Shown here piece by piece: positions 11,048 to 24,100 of a stretch of DNA of 64,000 nt. The translations under genes and the position numbers were made by a program. The first letter of the stretch is position 1, and every line of letters begins with the position of its first letter. The DNA is from Ganoderma boninense (Eukaryota > Basidiomycota > Agaricomycetes > Polyporales > Polyporaceae): contig CM035315.1 of NCBI GenBank assembly GCA_002900995.3, positions 1 to 64,000 of the forward strand, in the 5' to 3' direction. Below the pieces are notes generated by a model. That model searched no databases, was not told the origin of the DNA, and saw only the letters and a program-made list of their open reading frames with translations.

Positions 11048-12198
11048 TTAAAACCCACCGAGACAACCTGCGTCATCGAGCCTGCTCTCCGTCAGAGTCT
11101 TGTACCTCGCGAGGCGGGCAGCGCGCTCCTGCTCCTTGCGCTCCCGACTACGATCGCGATGCTCCCGGCGTTCGCGGTCGTCGCGATGCCTGCTCCTGCG
11201 CTCGCGTTCCGGACTTGCCGGAACGCCCATGGCGGCGGACTGAGACATTGGTGTGTAGGTGGGCGTTGGAGTGGAAGCAGGGTAAGAATACGAAGCAGGG
11301 ATCGAGGCCGGGACGGGTATGGGTTGGGGCCGAGATTTGCGACGAGAGTGGGTGGGGGAAGAAGGAGAACGGGAACGGACAGGGGAAGTTGTCCTGCAAT
11401 TTGAGGGGGTGTGATACTGAGGATTTGACGGTGGATGTACGGGAGAGACGGAGAGGGAAGGGTGGTGGGAGCGTACACGTGGAGAAGGCGGGTGGGGGAG
11501 GAAGGAGAGGGCAGAAGTGGAAGGGGCATTAGTTCCAGCGAGCGAGAGGTTCATTAAGGATTGCTCGAGAGACATCTTGCCGTAGGAAGAGGGCGCTATG
11601 GCAGGTGGGAATTAGCCACGAGATGGAATGATGCAGGGGCGAAGCGAGATAAGACGACGGTGGGAGGGTGGCAAGGGAGAGGGAATGGAGAAGAGGTAGG
11701 AAACTCACCATGATAGAGCTCTGGAGGAGGGCTGGAGAAGCCGTCGCTCTCCTCTGAGGATTCGGAAGAGAGATCAGGGACGAGGGGGGGGAGGAGGTGG
11801 GTACCGTCTCTGGGGCTCTGCCTTGGGGTGAGGTCGTCGTCGAGAGAGTGGTCGTCTGGGACAGCCCTTGGATGGAGGTGCTTGCCACGAGTGGGGCTGA
11901 GGCTTGACCGCTTAGAATGGCGGAGGCGAGCGGACTCATCTGGGGCATAGGTGCGACCGGGACAACCACGCTCTGGGAGGGCACAGTTGTTGGGGAGGAC
12001 GACAATGGGAGACCTGTCGTAGGGGATGGCATTGCCGAGGGTGTGAGCGAGAGAGGGCTGAGGAGGAAAGCGGACGAGAGGGGAGAGGATGGAAGGGTCG
12101 ATGGCGAGGAGAGTGGATGGCTCGTCCTGGGGGAGGGGACGGGGGACGGCAGAACGCTTGAGGCAGGGGCGGGGGCAGGGGCTGTACGAGGGAGGCAT
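11048..12198 (-). CDS. Ser/Pro-rich conserved-type hypothetical protein
   Basis: Two exons, 12198-11709 and 11595-11048, give 345 aa. The 113-nt intron has GTGAGT, a CTAAT branch-like site and a CCATAG acceptor, and joins ELYH to APSSYGKMSLEQ in frame. The start MPPSYSPCPRPCLKR is the Met from which the protein keeps natural composition; residues upstream look like 5' UTR. Visible features: a Pro-rich N-terminus; a compact Cys-containing segment ALPERGCPGRTY (about residues 80-91); an acidic Ser stretch DLSSESSEESDGF; a basic, charged C-terminal helix rich in Arg and Glu (SPERERRSRHRDDRERREHR); and a hydrophobic tail ending DDAGCLGGF. I do not know a function. Low-complexity, charged composition suggests a disordered nuclear or cytosolic regulator, but that is inference. 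It is the only supported gene in the surrounding 21 kb. Confidence 0.65.
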
Positions 12199-15100
12199 CG
12201 TCGTCGGCTGCCGAGAGTGGCGGCGGAGGAGGAGAGGAGGGCGAGGGCTGGACGGGCTGCGACGACGGGCGGTGATGTTAGCAGAGGAGGGCCATGGCGA
12301 GGAGTCTATATGCTTGTGCAGGAAAAGGGCGGATGCAGGTGTTGGGGGCAGGAAAACAGAAGCCGCGTGGGCGCCTCCTTTGTCCCTCGTCCTTCTGTCC
12401 AAATCAGGAGCGCCTTCCCACCAGCCCTCCACGGGGCGAGCCGGGCCAGAGTTGCCTTATTGTGTCAACTTCCGACTCCTCCACCGGTTCCTCAGATCGC
12501 CGTCAATCGCCCGGCATGCTCCTCCCAAACCTTGTCTCCGACGTCGCCCTCCCTTCTCTTCTCGCCTGCCTTCTCCCGCTCTACGCCCTCCTCCCCCAAT
12601 CAATATCCTCCTCCCATTCCGTCCTCCTTTCCCCGCCACAATTGTGCCACAATCCTCTCCTCCCCGAACCCACCATCAACTTCGCCCCCGTGACCTCGTC
12701 CGGGCCACCGTCCGACCTCCTCACCACCCTCGACTCGCCAATCACTCCGCCGACGCCTTGCCTCCTGCCCCGCTCCCATCTCTATCCTCCGCTCCTTCTC
12801 CGTCCTCATCCCATACTCTCAACGCATGCATTGTTGTCGGGCATCACGTCAGTCCTACGCATCTTTCCTGCATTTCTTTCCTCCAACATGTACCCGCCCT
12901 CTGCACAGCCGGGCCATCGCCCTTGCACCACTTTGTCGTCTTTTGCATTCCTGTAATGTACTACGATCAATGCATCCTGTTCGATATCCTCATTTCGCCG
13001 TCCTCCCAGCAAATATCCACAGCAAATATCCATCTCCCGTAAGTCTCGTCGAAACCAATCCCCATTTCTCATCCCAATCCTCGCCCTTCCCTCGGCCTCG
13101 TCCTGCCCTACCCTGTTTTCTTCACCTCTCCTTCTATCTCCGTCATTCCCGCCTCGAGGCCACCCACACACGCGACCCCCAGGTCCATCTGACTCTCTCC
13201 CTTTCATTGCGCCATATTCCCAACCCAGCGTTCGCCACATGCGTTCCATTATCTTCCATTCGCTCTTTCTTACCCTCCCTTAATCAAACACCAAGACTCC
13301 CTTCGTCCTCACCCCGCTCCGACAGGCATCCGCATATCCATCCCTGCAACAGCCCCACGTCCATGTTAACCGACATCTTCTTTCCTCTCCTTCCACTTTT
13401 CCCATCTCTTTCCCATCTCAATTCCCCATCAATCTCGACCTCGCCTCTCCCCTCTCCTGGCCCCTCTCAAATGACCTTTCTGCCCTCATCCCTCCTCCTC
13501 TCGCCCGGCAATCTGGCCCCCGCTTCGACATCTCGAACTCCAGACCTCCCCAGGACGCTCATTTCCTCCTCGTCTCTCCTCTCTGCGCTTACCTCCTAAA
13601 GCTTACCGCGACCTCCCGCAATTCTCTCACCCTTTTCCTGCGAATTTTGCCTGCCGTGCGAGCCCCTCATGGTCCATCCCAAGACCCGAACCGCAAGCAA
13701 TGTCCCCCCGTCTCCAATTTCGTCCTCCATCTCTCGGTATCTGACCCACACGCCTTGATACGGCACTCGTGCTCCGCCCTCTCGCCCCTTCCCTCTTCTC
13801 GTCTCCCGACCTTTCGCTGTCGGCATCTCAAAACACACTCGTAGCGTGAAGAAGACAGAGTCATGTTCCAACCGATGCCGTATCACCGCCCGCTTCCGGC
13901 CCTGACTCTCCCCCACGCACCCCTCGAGAACATACCTCTCATGTCCCACCCCATATCTCAGCCAGATGCCGCTCGGCAGGACATCTCAGCACTCCTCGCG
14001 CGTAGGTCCCACATCGCGTCCAACACATGTTGTTCGACCCCAGCCCATGACCTCGCGCACGACTCCGCGACGCCCTCTATGGCCCCGCTATCTACTCCCT
14101 CCTCCCTGGTGCCTGCTCTCTGTGGCCGACTGCGCACGTAGATTTTGTCTTTGCCTTGGCCTTGGGCTGTCTGCCTGTCTATGCGCGCAGAGCCGTCCGT
14201 CCGATAAAGCCTCCGCGGGAATCGCGAAGCGAAGCCCTCCCTGCCGCGCCCGGAGCTCGCCCATGCGTCGGAGTCTCGCAGTTTTCTCAGTCTCCAGCAC
14301 ATTCTGCGCCATTCAGTCGGCCGGGTCTGCTGGACTGCCTGCTTACTGTGCTCTTTGCTGCCTGAGGCATCTTGGCCCCCGCGCAGAACGAACGCAATCG
14401 CATCACCCATCGCGCATCTCATCTCAGCCCGTCTGCGACTGCCTCTTCTGGCGCGCTCTTTCCAAGAGTCCTGCGCAGCAGCACGGTGAAGGTGCAGTGG
14501 AGAACTTGAAGGAAGGTGCGTGCGCGATAGCGCGCGGATAACGCTAGGGCGAAGCGCAAACCTTCGCTTACGCGGGCTCCGCTACCACTGCATTCCGTCA
14601 TAGGGTAGATTCCGGTTGCAGAGCTCTGACATACCATGCCGCTCGCGGCGTGTTTCGCAGATCGCGCTAACGTTAACGCTCTCCTTCCAAAACATACGGC
14701 AGCCAGTCCAACCCCGCCCGAAGCCTCTCCACCTTCGCTAGTACTGGAAGAGGTAGGTTATCTGAGTGTCTCGCGCGCGTTCTCTCGTGCGCCATGAGCG
14801 ATCGGCGCGGTTCGGGTTCCAAACATACCTGCGCAGGTACGCATCCCATATCCAGCTCTCTTTTCACATCCAGTTTGCTCTCGGCCGCGACGGACAATCC
14901 AACTGGGCGTCCGTGCGCCTTCCGTCTTTTTTTCCCTCTTTGTTTCTGTTTCTTTTTCTGTTTCTTTTCTGTTTTGCCGACCACTCGCGCGCTCAGCCCC
15001 CAGCCCCCAGACAGCCCACCCGATCGCGACGTGCCATCACGCAGCCGGAGCATGCACGCGCGCGCCCAGAGATAATCTAGGGGCTCTCGCGGCCAGCCGC

Positions 15101-18100
15101 GCAGGCTCGACGCGCCGCGTCCTCTTCACGAAGGACAGGATCATGGATGCTCGTTCGTTATCTCGACCATCGAGCATCTGATCAGCACACCGACACAACG
15201 GCGCTTGTGAGACGGCACCGCGGCAGGCCTGCCCTGTGCCCCTGCGCCCTGCGCGCGCAAGGCGGGCTAGCAAGTTGCAGGGCCCTGCGTGGATTTCGCT
15301 GGTCTGTATGCGCCGGGCGCAAGGCGGCACGGAGGGCGAAGGTACGTCGTCGCCGTCGCCGTCGCGCTGCACCCCAGATGCTCGCGCGGATCACCGCGTC
15401 GCGCATGAGTCAGTGCATGTTCCAAGCGTACAGCATACAATGCGCGAACGCGAGTGCACTTCGCAGCTCCCGCGCTAGCTCCCCGGCTGGCTGTCCCGTG
15501 CCCGCGTCGTCCTCTAATCTTAAAACTTGGTCAGTCCTGGTGCACAGGCGACGAGCAGCTGATTCCGATGGCGCGGATAGAGAGGCTAACGCGAGCTGAC
15601 GGCAGGGGGGTGAGCAGCTGCAGCGCGCCAGGATGCTCCCGGCCGCGGCGTCAGCTGATCCCCCTCGCGATGTCCGCGGATGCATTCGACTCTCTCACTC
15701 TCCCACTCTCTCACTCTTTCTTCGGCGCATCGTGAAGGCTGATCGCGATTTCCCGGACACGCGCATAGAGATGCAATAACGGGTCGATAATGCGCGAAGT
15801 TCATATCGCCGTGCCGCAGGCCCGAATCGCCCATTTCCGCAAGCCAAGCCAAGCCGATCGCGCGAAGCGTTTCATTCAGCCCGTAGTTGTTAACGCGAGC
15901 GCGACTTGTGGCGGTGGGTGGGTTAATGGATATGTTCGCGCCCCACGCAACATGCACTCTCCAGCGCGTGACCGGTGGGGGGGGGAGATTGTGAGCTCTG
16001 TTCGTGATGCGGTCCGGTCGTCCGTTCCCCGACATACCGCCTGCGCCGACAGTCGCACGGCGAACAATGCACTCGGCTATCTATCCAACGGCTATCCTGC
16101 CTATTGTGGTCGTTTTTGTGGCCACACCGCAGTCGACGTCATGCAGTACTTGCGGATGATCCGCATCATGCAGATGAGCACGAGTCGGCGGGGAGTCGCA
16201 GCGTAGCAACATATACAGTACGGCGGTCGCAATATCCATCGCAATTGTGGGCTTTACCTACGGCTCGTGTTCGCCGCACAGGCTTCTTGTTGGCCGATCA
16301 AACCACCCCGCGACAGCTGCAGGTCATGGTCATGCCAGTGGATATCTCAGATGCGGCGTCCGCTCCGCACAGCAACGTTGACAACCACAGAAGGCTGCTG
16401 CTGTACCGTAGCCCACCGCAGCATAACATCATCACTGCTCCCCCGGCGGCGTGCGGCGCAGAATTCGAATGAGGGGGGAGGGGGGGGGCGAATTCGAAGT
16501 CGGGTGTCCGACAGGGCCAAGCTTAAGACGAACCGGTCCTGGGACCCGTTTGGGAGGCCAACTGCTGGATGTCGAGGTTGCCAAGACACCGACTCCACCG
16601 TTGGTAGCCACACTTCTCCACACTCCTGCTGTAAGTCGGCTCGAGCGGACTGCAGCTACGTTCATTCATACTAGCTCGAGCGCGGAACCGCACCGCGGAC
16701 CCGTGCGAAGTTCGGGATACGACGTTCAATGTTGCTTGCATTCATCTCCTGTGCGTCGGCGCTGCGCTTATCCACTTATGAGCACCGTGCGAGTTGAAAC
16801 GTTGATCTGCCAGAGACCATTCATGCTGTAATCGGTCGCAAGCAGTACGCTCGCTGCTCCGTCCGAGGACTAGTCACGGTTTCAGGGTACCAAAGCGCAC
16901 CGCCTGGTTCCTGCCGTTCTACATCCTCCGTGTTGTGAACTGCCAGTGTCAAAATGCCTTCAAGTTCCACGGACAACAGACTAGTCTCCAGTGCATGATC
17001 CATGAATACAGACATGACCTCGGACTTGCGGCCGGTCCTCCGCGCTCGGGGCTGACCGAGACGGTCACCTGCGCGTCGTTTTACCACATCGTCGACCGGG
17101 GCGCGAGCCGTGGAATACGTGCCGACGGTTTGTCTTGGAGCTTCTTGGAGTCGTCGGAGCACATGCGAATGCTTGAGAGCGGCTTGTCGTGTTTTGCGAC
17201 TGCGAGTCTTGTCAGAGCTTTCCGCTTGTATTCCGCAGCCAGGATGCAGCCCTCGACAGTCTCCTTCACACGCTCAAGGACTTACGCGCCCTCGATGAAT
17301 AAAGACAAGAGGCTAAGGGCGAATGTCGTCATAGTGCGCCGCGCGTACCTGGCGCGTTTGTCGTCCGCTGCCAAAGGTCACCGGGGCTGGCCGGGTGACC
17401 ACTGACAGCTGCCTCGTGGCACACGTCCATAAATGGCATCTGAAGCGCCCGTGATGGGTGGGCGCTGCGTCGGGCCATTGTCCCGAGGATGCCGTTCTTC
17501 TACGCCTTCTCGCTGTCTCGTTCCCCGGTTCTGTTGTCGTCCCCAATTCTAGCATGCCCTGCGAAATGAAAAGGCCGATCTGTGATACGTGATGTATGAT
17601 GGCGTACCCCGCACGAGATCGCCCTCGACCAGATTGCGGCGTTCCGTGCAGAAACGTCTCCTGCCAACCTCGACCTCTTCTCTCCCGCTCTCGACAACCC
17701 GACGCGTCTAACGGTCTTACCCCGCATTTGCGATCGTAGCGACCAGCTGAGCTTCATCTTGTACGTATTCTCGCTTCATCTCCCTGCGTCTCCTCGACAT
17801 CGCCTCGTCCTTCCCCTCGATTCTGGGGCCTGGCTAGTTATGGATCACGACGTGTTAGTTCTGGGTCTATGACTTCGACATCTCGGCCCAGGCACCCTAT
17901 CACCAGCTAATATGCTGCTCATTTGTCAGAAGAACTCCTCTTTGCCCGATCGACTCCGCGAGGCCCCGTCTTCATTGACGTTAGGGGGGACCCGGACAAC
18001 GTCCCATGCTCGTATCCCCCCGTCCGCGCTCCGATTCACCTCAGGCCACCGCCCGACCTCGGGCCTGCTCGACCGGCCTCAGGTCGGTGCTGTCCCTCCT

Positions 18101-21100
18101 TGCACGCTCGTCGTTCCTCGCTCCTAACGATCCCGGCCGCCGAGCTTGCCTTGCCACGCGAGCATACGGTTCAATGTCCTGCACCCGCAACCGTATCAGC
18201 TCCCCGACCGCCCGAACACGAGCCATACAGCCACCGACACTGCGCATCCAGTACTGTCCACCTTTACAGGCTAGTCGTGCACCGTGGATGGTGTCCGGAC
18301 ACTCGGCTTGGCGCTGCCGCTTCTCCCGCCTCCGCTCAACACTCGCCAAATGACCTCCGCGGGCACCCCCACCCGGCGTCCACCAAGGTTCGTACGTACG
18401 CCATGTTCGCATTCATTCTGCGGCCAGGACGACACACCGCGCACGGTCACCTGGCACTCTTTCGCGCCCCTGCCTCCGGGGCTCTCACCGACTGCGGTGT
18501 GCACGGGCACCCCCATCGCGAGAGCACGACGGACCATCTCCACATCGCGCTGGCCATCTCGAGGGGGCCACGCCGGGAATGGCTCTGGCGACATTCCAGC
18601 CCTCGGATCCCCGGTGCGACGTCGACGCTTCTATTCAGTCCGCTAGGCGCCCCCTTGACGTCAGACCGCCTGTCGAGTGCCCCCCCGCTGGCGCTGTGTT
18701 TGCACGTCTTTCGGGCTCCACCCTTCTCTCGTCCACAAAGTTGAGCTTTAGGAAGGAAGATGCATCTTCTGTCTGTCAATTGGATAACGATGACGCTGTG
18801 TCGCACCCACGCCACGACGGACACGCCCGTGTCGCATTGACCGCCTCGCTCAGCTGCGGTGTGCACGGACTCACCGCTGGACATAGACAGACGTTCTCGT
18901 TCTCGTCCCGTGCTCATTCGGAACAGCTGCCAGAGTCGGGCAGACTGCGTCCCTCTTCTCTCGGATTACCGTTACCCGAGTGCCTTCTGCTTCCCGCCTG
19001 GGCTTGGCTGGGCTTCGCACTCGATCACCCGAGCGGCGGCGGTCGAGGGTCCTTACACAACGTCCACCCCCGACCCGCCACCGGCCATCGACCATCATTG
19101 ACCGAGCAAAAACCATGAATGCTTGTGCACACTCAGCTTCGCTGGATCCGGTTCCATCTCCGAACAGAACCTAGCGGCGCGACACTCCGGCCCTCGAATG
19201 CTTGGCAGCGTCTTCAGGCTTCCGCTCACCTTGGACTCGGACGTCTGGGTTCCGCTTCCGTTTGCGACGCACTCAAAACCGACGTCCCTATCTGCTGGCC
19301 GACGCGGCGTCGGCCCGTACACTTGCGCGTTCCACGCCCTCTCTGCGCGGTACGCGGCATGCATGCTGCATTGGCGCGAAATGTGGACTTCGTACCCTCC
19401 CTCCTCCCCCCACGCCGTAACGCGACGCCTTCGGGTCTTCGCGTCAATAAAGGGTGAGCCGACGACCTGTGATCCCGCACCGAAGCCCCGGCGCGGAGAG
19501 GCCTCTCTACCCCAGATGCACATTGATTCAACGCTTACTGCAGCCATAGCCATTGAAACGATCGATCGTGCCCTCGACCCGGAACTCAAAACCACGACTC
19601 CGCGCGTCCGCGTTCACATCCGACCGCGGAAGCTAAGCTAGACCTGGTCGATGCTAAGGAGATCATAGCCATAGACCGGTTAGCGCAGACGCCTTGGCGT
19701 CCGCCGCGACGGGAGTAGTAGTAAGTAGCAAGTACTGCACGCATGTCCCGAAACTGACACCGATCCCGACACCGACACGACGCCAATCTTGAACCCAGTC
19801 TTGTTCAGTTCTCTGCCGGGACCCCGCCGCTCGACCCCAGGAAGCACGCAGCACGCAGCACAGAGCACGACGCTCCCCTTACCGCAATACTTACGCGGTC
19901 AGCTGCCCCCAGCGCGTCCACAACGCGTCGCGCGGGCATGCGGGCGTGAGGCATGGACCCACAAGTCTCGCACCCTCCGGACCGAGCCCCCACCATCGCC
20001 TCCCATATGCGGTGGCGCACAGTGTACGCCCGCCGCGTCGTCCGTTTTGGGCAGGGGACCCTGGAGGCCGGCGCGCCGCGGTCCCCCCTGGTCCCCTCCT
20101 TCGCGCTTGGCGCTTGGCGCTTCGCTGCCAGGTTGGCTCTTGCGCATAGACTCAAGACTGGAGACTACGGCGCGCGCTTCCCTTCCATCGGTCGGTGGGT
20201 GCATTGCGATCGGACGGGGCGGCTCGCTCGCACGCTCGGTGATTTCGTGCAAGATGCGGTGTCTCGTGACGCTCAGGCTGCGTGGATGGGGCCTTGGCGT
20301 GTGTCAGTGTATCTGTGAGTATTCTTCGCGTCCGTCTATGGTACCACTGGCAGCGCCAGTGTGGCTGCCGGCTTTGAAACCAACCGACGGTGACGAGACT
20401 TCTCTCTCACCAAGCATTGTTACTGTGTAGATTAAACTCGTCCAAGGACGGGCCAAGATTTTTCGCCGGACACGTCGGCTGTAGCGGGGACCGGAGATGG
20501 TGTTCATCGCGGACGTTGCCCGCATTGCCCACACGGTGAGCCTGAGCAGGCCTACGGCCTCCTCTCGTTCCAGACCGAGGCTTACCGCATGCCCACACAG
20601 GAGCTCTCACTGGACCATGTTCGCTTTACGCGATTGGTCGACGGCCGTGTGGCCGGAATCGCAACCACCGTGGCTGTACGGCATCGAGCTCGAACACGAG
20701 GGCGGACTTCCTCCTTCGCGCGTCCTTCGCTTCTGTGCACGACGAGCATTCCTGAAAGCAGCACTCCTCTCGCGTCGCTCGCCCCTCGCCCCTCGCCCGC
20801 GCGTTTGCTCGCTATGTCATCGTTACGTGCGGGCCTCGCCCTCGGCCGTCCCAAGCACGGTTCGAGCCCACTCGAGCAATCGCTGCCCGGCGATCGAAGA
20901 TCGAGGCAAGCCCGTTCCCGCAGCGACGACACAACTTTCGCAGGACGCTCGCCGTTGACAGCAACTCGCCGGGCATCGGAGAGACGCGAGATGGTGATCT
21001 GGCTCCCCAGGCCTCAGGCCTCAGGCTTGGGGCTTCTGCCCGCCCTGCAGCCGTCGCGTTACGTTGGGTGGCACGCGCGGACACGTCGCCTGACAGCGAT

Positions 21101-24100
21101 CTGACCGGGAGGCCCTTCGATATCGATCCAACCCTGCGCTGCTGAAGATTCCTCAGCCACGCTGTTGCGCCTCGAACGTCGAAGGCCTCCGCTCGCATCC
21201 GTTATACGCAGATTCGACGCGCGCCGCCACATCTCGCGTGCTCGCGATTGGCCACGACCTTCTTGCTACGTGTCGCTGTCGCTGTCCTCGCGCCCAGGCT
21301 TCCCTTCCACGTCCGCCACATGGGTCCCGAGCGCGCGCGTAAGTGAGTGTGGTCGACAGCAGCTAAGTAGGCAGCTGCTGGGACGGCGTACGAGTAGAGC
21401 CCGTCCTACTTATTACTGACATCGATGACGAACCTTCTGCCGCCGGTTTCCTTCGTTCGAACTCTGCCAGTGCGCATCATCCGCGGACGATGAGTAAATC
21501 TTCTTGACGGTATCGCGCTGCCCGGCCTCGGTAGGCCCATCCTCGCCTCCGCGACGCGTCCGAGCCCGACGTCCTACGGGCGTACTTACTCCACCTACTA
21601 CCGCAACTGCAAACCGCATACTGCATCGATACGTATACATCGGGAGGTGGGTTTGCCGGTGTCGATCTTCCCCCTTCGCTCGCCTGCTGACGACGGGACG
21701 CACCTCGCGCGCACCCCCTTTCTATAAAAACATCGGCATTGGGCTTTACTTACGTCTCCTCGCGAGTGGCCCGCATCGTAGACAGACGGCTGGCGCAGCC
21801 CTACTCACTGCGTGTAGCGTCGTGATCCGCGCACAGGCCGTCGGACGCTCGCGTAGACTGTCGAACGTTTGCTCGCTGACTCGCTGCCTCGCTGGGTGCT
21901 TACTGTGTCCCTTCTCGCCAGCTCCACATGGACACGCTCAATTGAAGGGTGCGCGCGCTCCACCCTGCTCCACAACGTTTTTTGAGAGAACGGGTTAGCG
22001 CGCGGGCAGCTTCGCGCCATCGACATCGCGTCCGTGCGATGTGCATCCACCAAAGGCTGTGCCACATCTCTCACCGCATATGTAAGCGCGCATCATTCCT
22101 TCACGCCTCCGAGTCGCAGTTGGCGGCCCAATCCACTTCAAGTTCGAGGGCCATCTGCCAGCCGGTGCCGGCCACGTCTCGGACGTAGTCGCGCCCCCGC
22201 GCACAGTTGCTTGCTTACTGGCGGGTCCCCTGTCGCCATGGCCATCGCGAACGCCACGCGCACACCGCGCGTTGGCTGCCCAGTGCCCGCGACCCGCTCG
22301 CCGTCTCGGGCTTCATCAATTGTTCGAGGCCGGTCGCGCTTCGCGCGCGCCTCGTGCCCGCACTCGCCGGACGGCCTCGCGCGCAATTTCCGGTACGGCT
22401 AGACTCGCGAGTCTCGACTGAACTCACAGCTTGGACTCGGAACGGACTTCATTATGGATCGAGCGGGCGGTGCCTGTAGCATCGGCTTTCGGCGGCGGTG
22501 AGTAGGACGGAGCTCTCGGAGTAAGTACTTAGGCTACTCTGCATGCTTTGCGCGCATGGTAGTGGTTTATGGGGTGCTTCATCTCGAGCTTCTTTTGCGC
22601 TAACCGAGGCATGAATGCATGAATATCTATCATGCGTCAGCTGTCTTGCCTAACCATCTTTCCGCGTTGCCTGCGATGACAGCCAGGTTGGCTCAACTTC
22701 GGACGGAAGACGGTCGGTCAATATTTCAATCATCGGGCGCACCAGCTCAGACCAGCTCCCATCCGTCGCGACTAGACAGCGGTGGACGGTGGCCACACGC
22801 GTTGCATGACGTCGACGCTCGACGTGACCGAGAGAGTCGAAGCGACCGGCTTTACGTGCTGCATTTGAAAGCCCTTTGATACTTCCCACCACGGCGGTCG
22901 CCCTGCGTGTCTTTATAACGCTATCTCGCTATCGGCAGCGTCCGCCTTCTACATAGAGCCTCCAGATCTCCCGTCCTGCGCTGCGGCTCGCGCCTCGCGG
23001 CCGTCTGTGGCTTCGCCTTCCTCGCGCTGTCCTCGGGCTAATTGGCTGATTGTGGGTTGGGCGCGGACTCGTGGCGGCCACGAACTCGCATCATGGTTCG
23101 TGCAGGTTCGGCCGTTCGATGGGCACTTCCATCTTTCGATGCCGCTGGAGGGGAGTCATAGGCATATCCCCTGTGCCCTTTCCCTCTGCAAATTCTAGAG
23201 ATCGTCTCTCGCTAGGCGAGCCTGGAGTGGAGCCTTTTGTATGGCACAGCGCGCGTTAGTAGTACGTACTCTTCTCGCCATGTTTTTTCGATCGTGCATT
23301 CTGGCTCTCAAGGTGCTTAGCGCTCTCGCACAAGTCCGTTTGACATTACGCACTGCGATTCCACAGAGGCGGAACCCTGAGCGGGCCTGGTAATTTTAAT
23401 GGAGAAGTCTTCACGAAGAAGTGATGGTAAAATCGGGCGTAGAGTCTGACCAGCCGATTGATCATTGCGCGAATCCACGACGATGGCGGTCTCGCGCGAC
23501 TGTCAGCCAAGCTATTTTCGTGGTGGGTTTCTGAGCAGGCGTGCCTCTCGCTCTGCCGTCGTTCAAGCTCTCGGCGTCAGAAATGGTGCCATGGTCCATT
23601 TTTGCGCTCGCGTGCGGGATGCGCGAGGCCAGGATTCGAATTGGCGCTAGCCACAATGTTCCCATTCTGGGCGGGGCGTCTACGGTCGTGGGTGGTCGTT
23701 TCAAACTTTCAGGCACGTTTGCAGCCTCCTTCCTCCCCACTTGCACCGTCCTCTCTCTCTGGAGCGGTGAAGTCTGGTATTCCGCCGCGTCGTCGTATCT
23801 CGGGCTCGAGGCGGATGCGTGTACCGCTTCCAAGTATCTCCGTGTAAAATGAATACCCTGATGCGAGGTGCGTCCAGGGAGGGCTTCGCTCGCTCTTCCG
23901 ATGCCTGATGCCGTCCCCTCGTCGGACCTTTCGTCATCCAGTTAACCCGCTTTAGCTGCAGCTTTGGTCACGGCACAAGTCTCGCGCAAACTGGAACAAC
24001 CTCGTCCAAGACTGCCGGCGTATCCACGGTCTGGTTGTCGTAAATGCCATCGCGAGCCCACTCCGCGCACCACCTCCATCTCGCCCATCTCGCACGCCAT

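Noticed and set aside
10825..11532. 235-codon plus-strand open frame
   Set aside because: Antisense of exon 2 of the 11048-12198 gene; low-complexity composition.
12089..13599. Plus-strand open frames of 220-317 codons
   Set aside because: Partly antisense to exon 1 of the same gene, then Pro/Ser/Arg/His-rich translation of CT-rich DNA; no domain or splice structure.
17912..18744. 273-codon plus-strand open frame in the gene-poor block
   Set aside because: No recognisable domain, competing frames of similar length on both strands, shadow-like composition.
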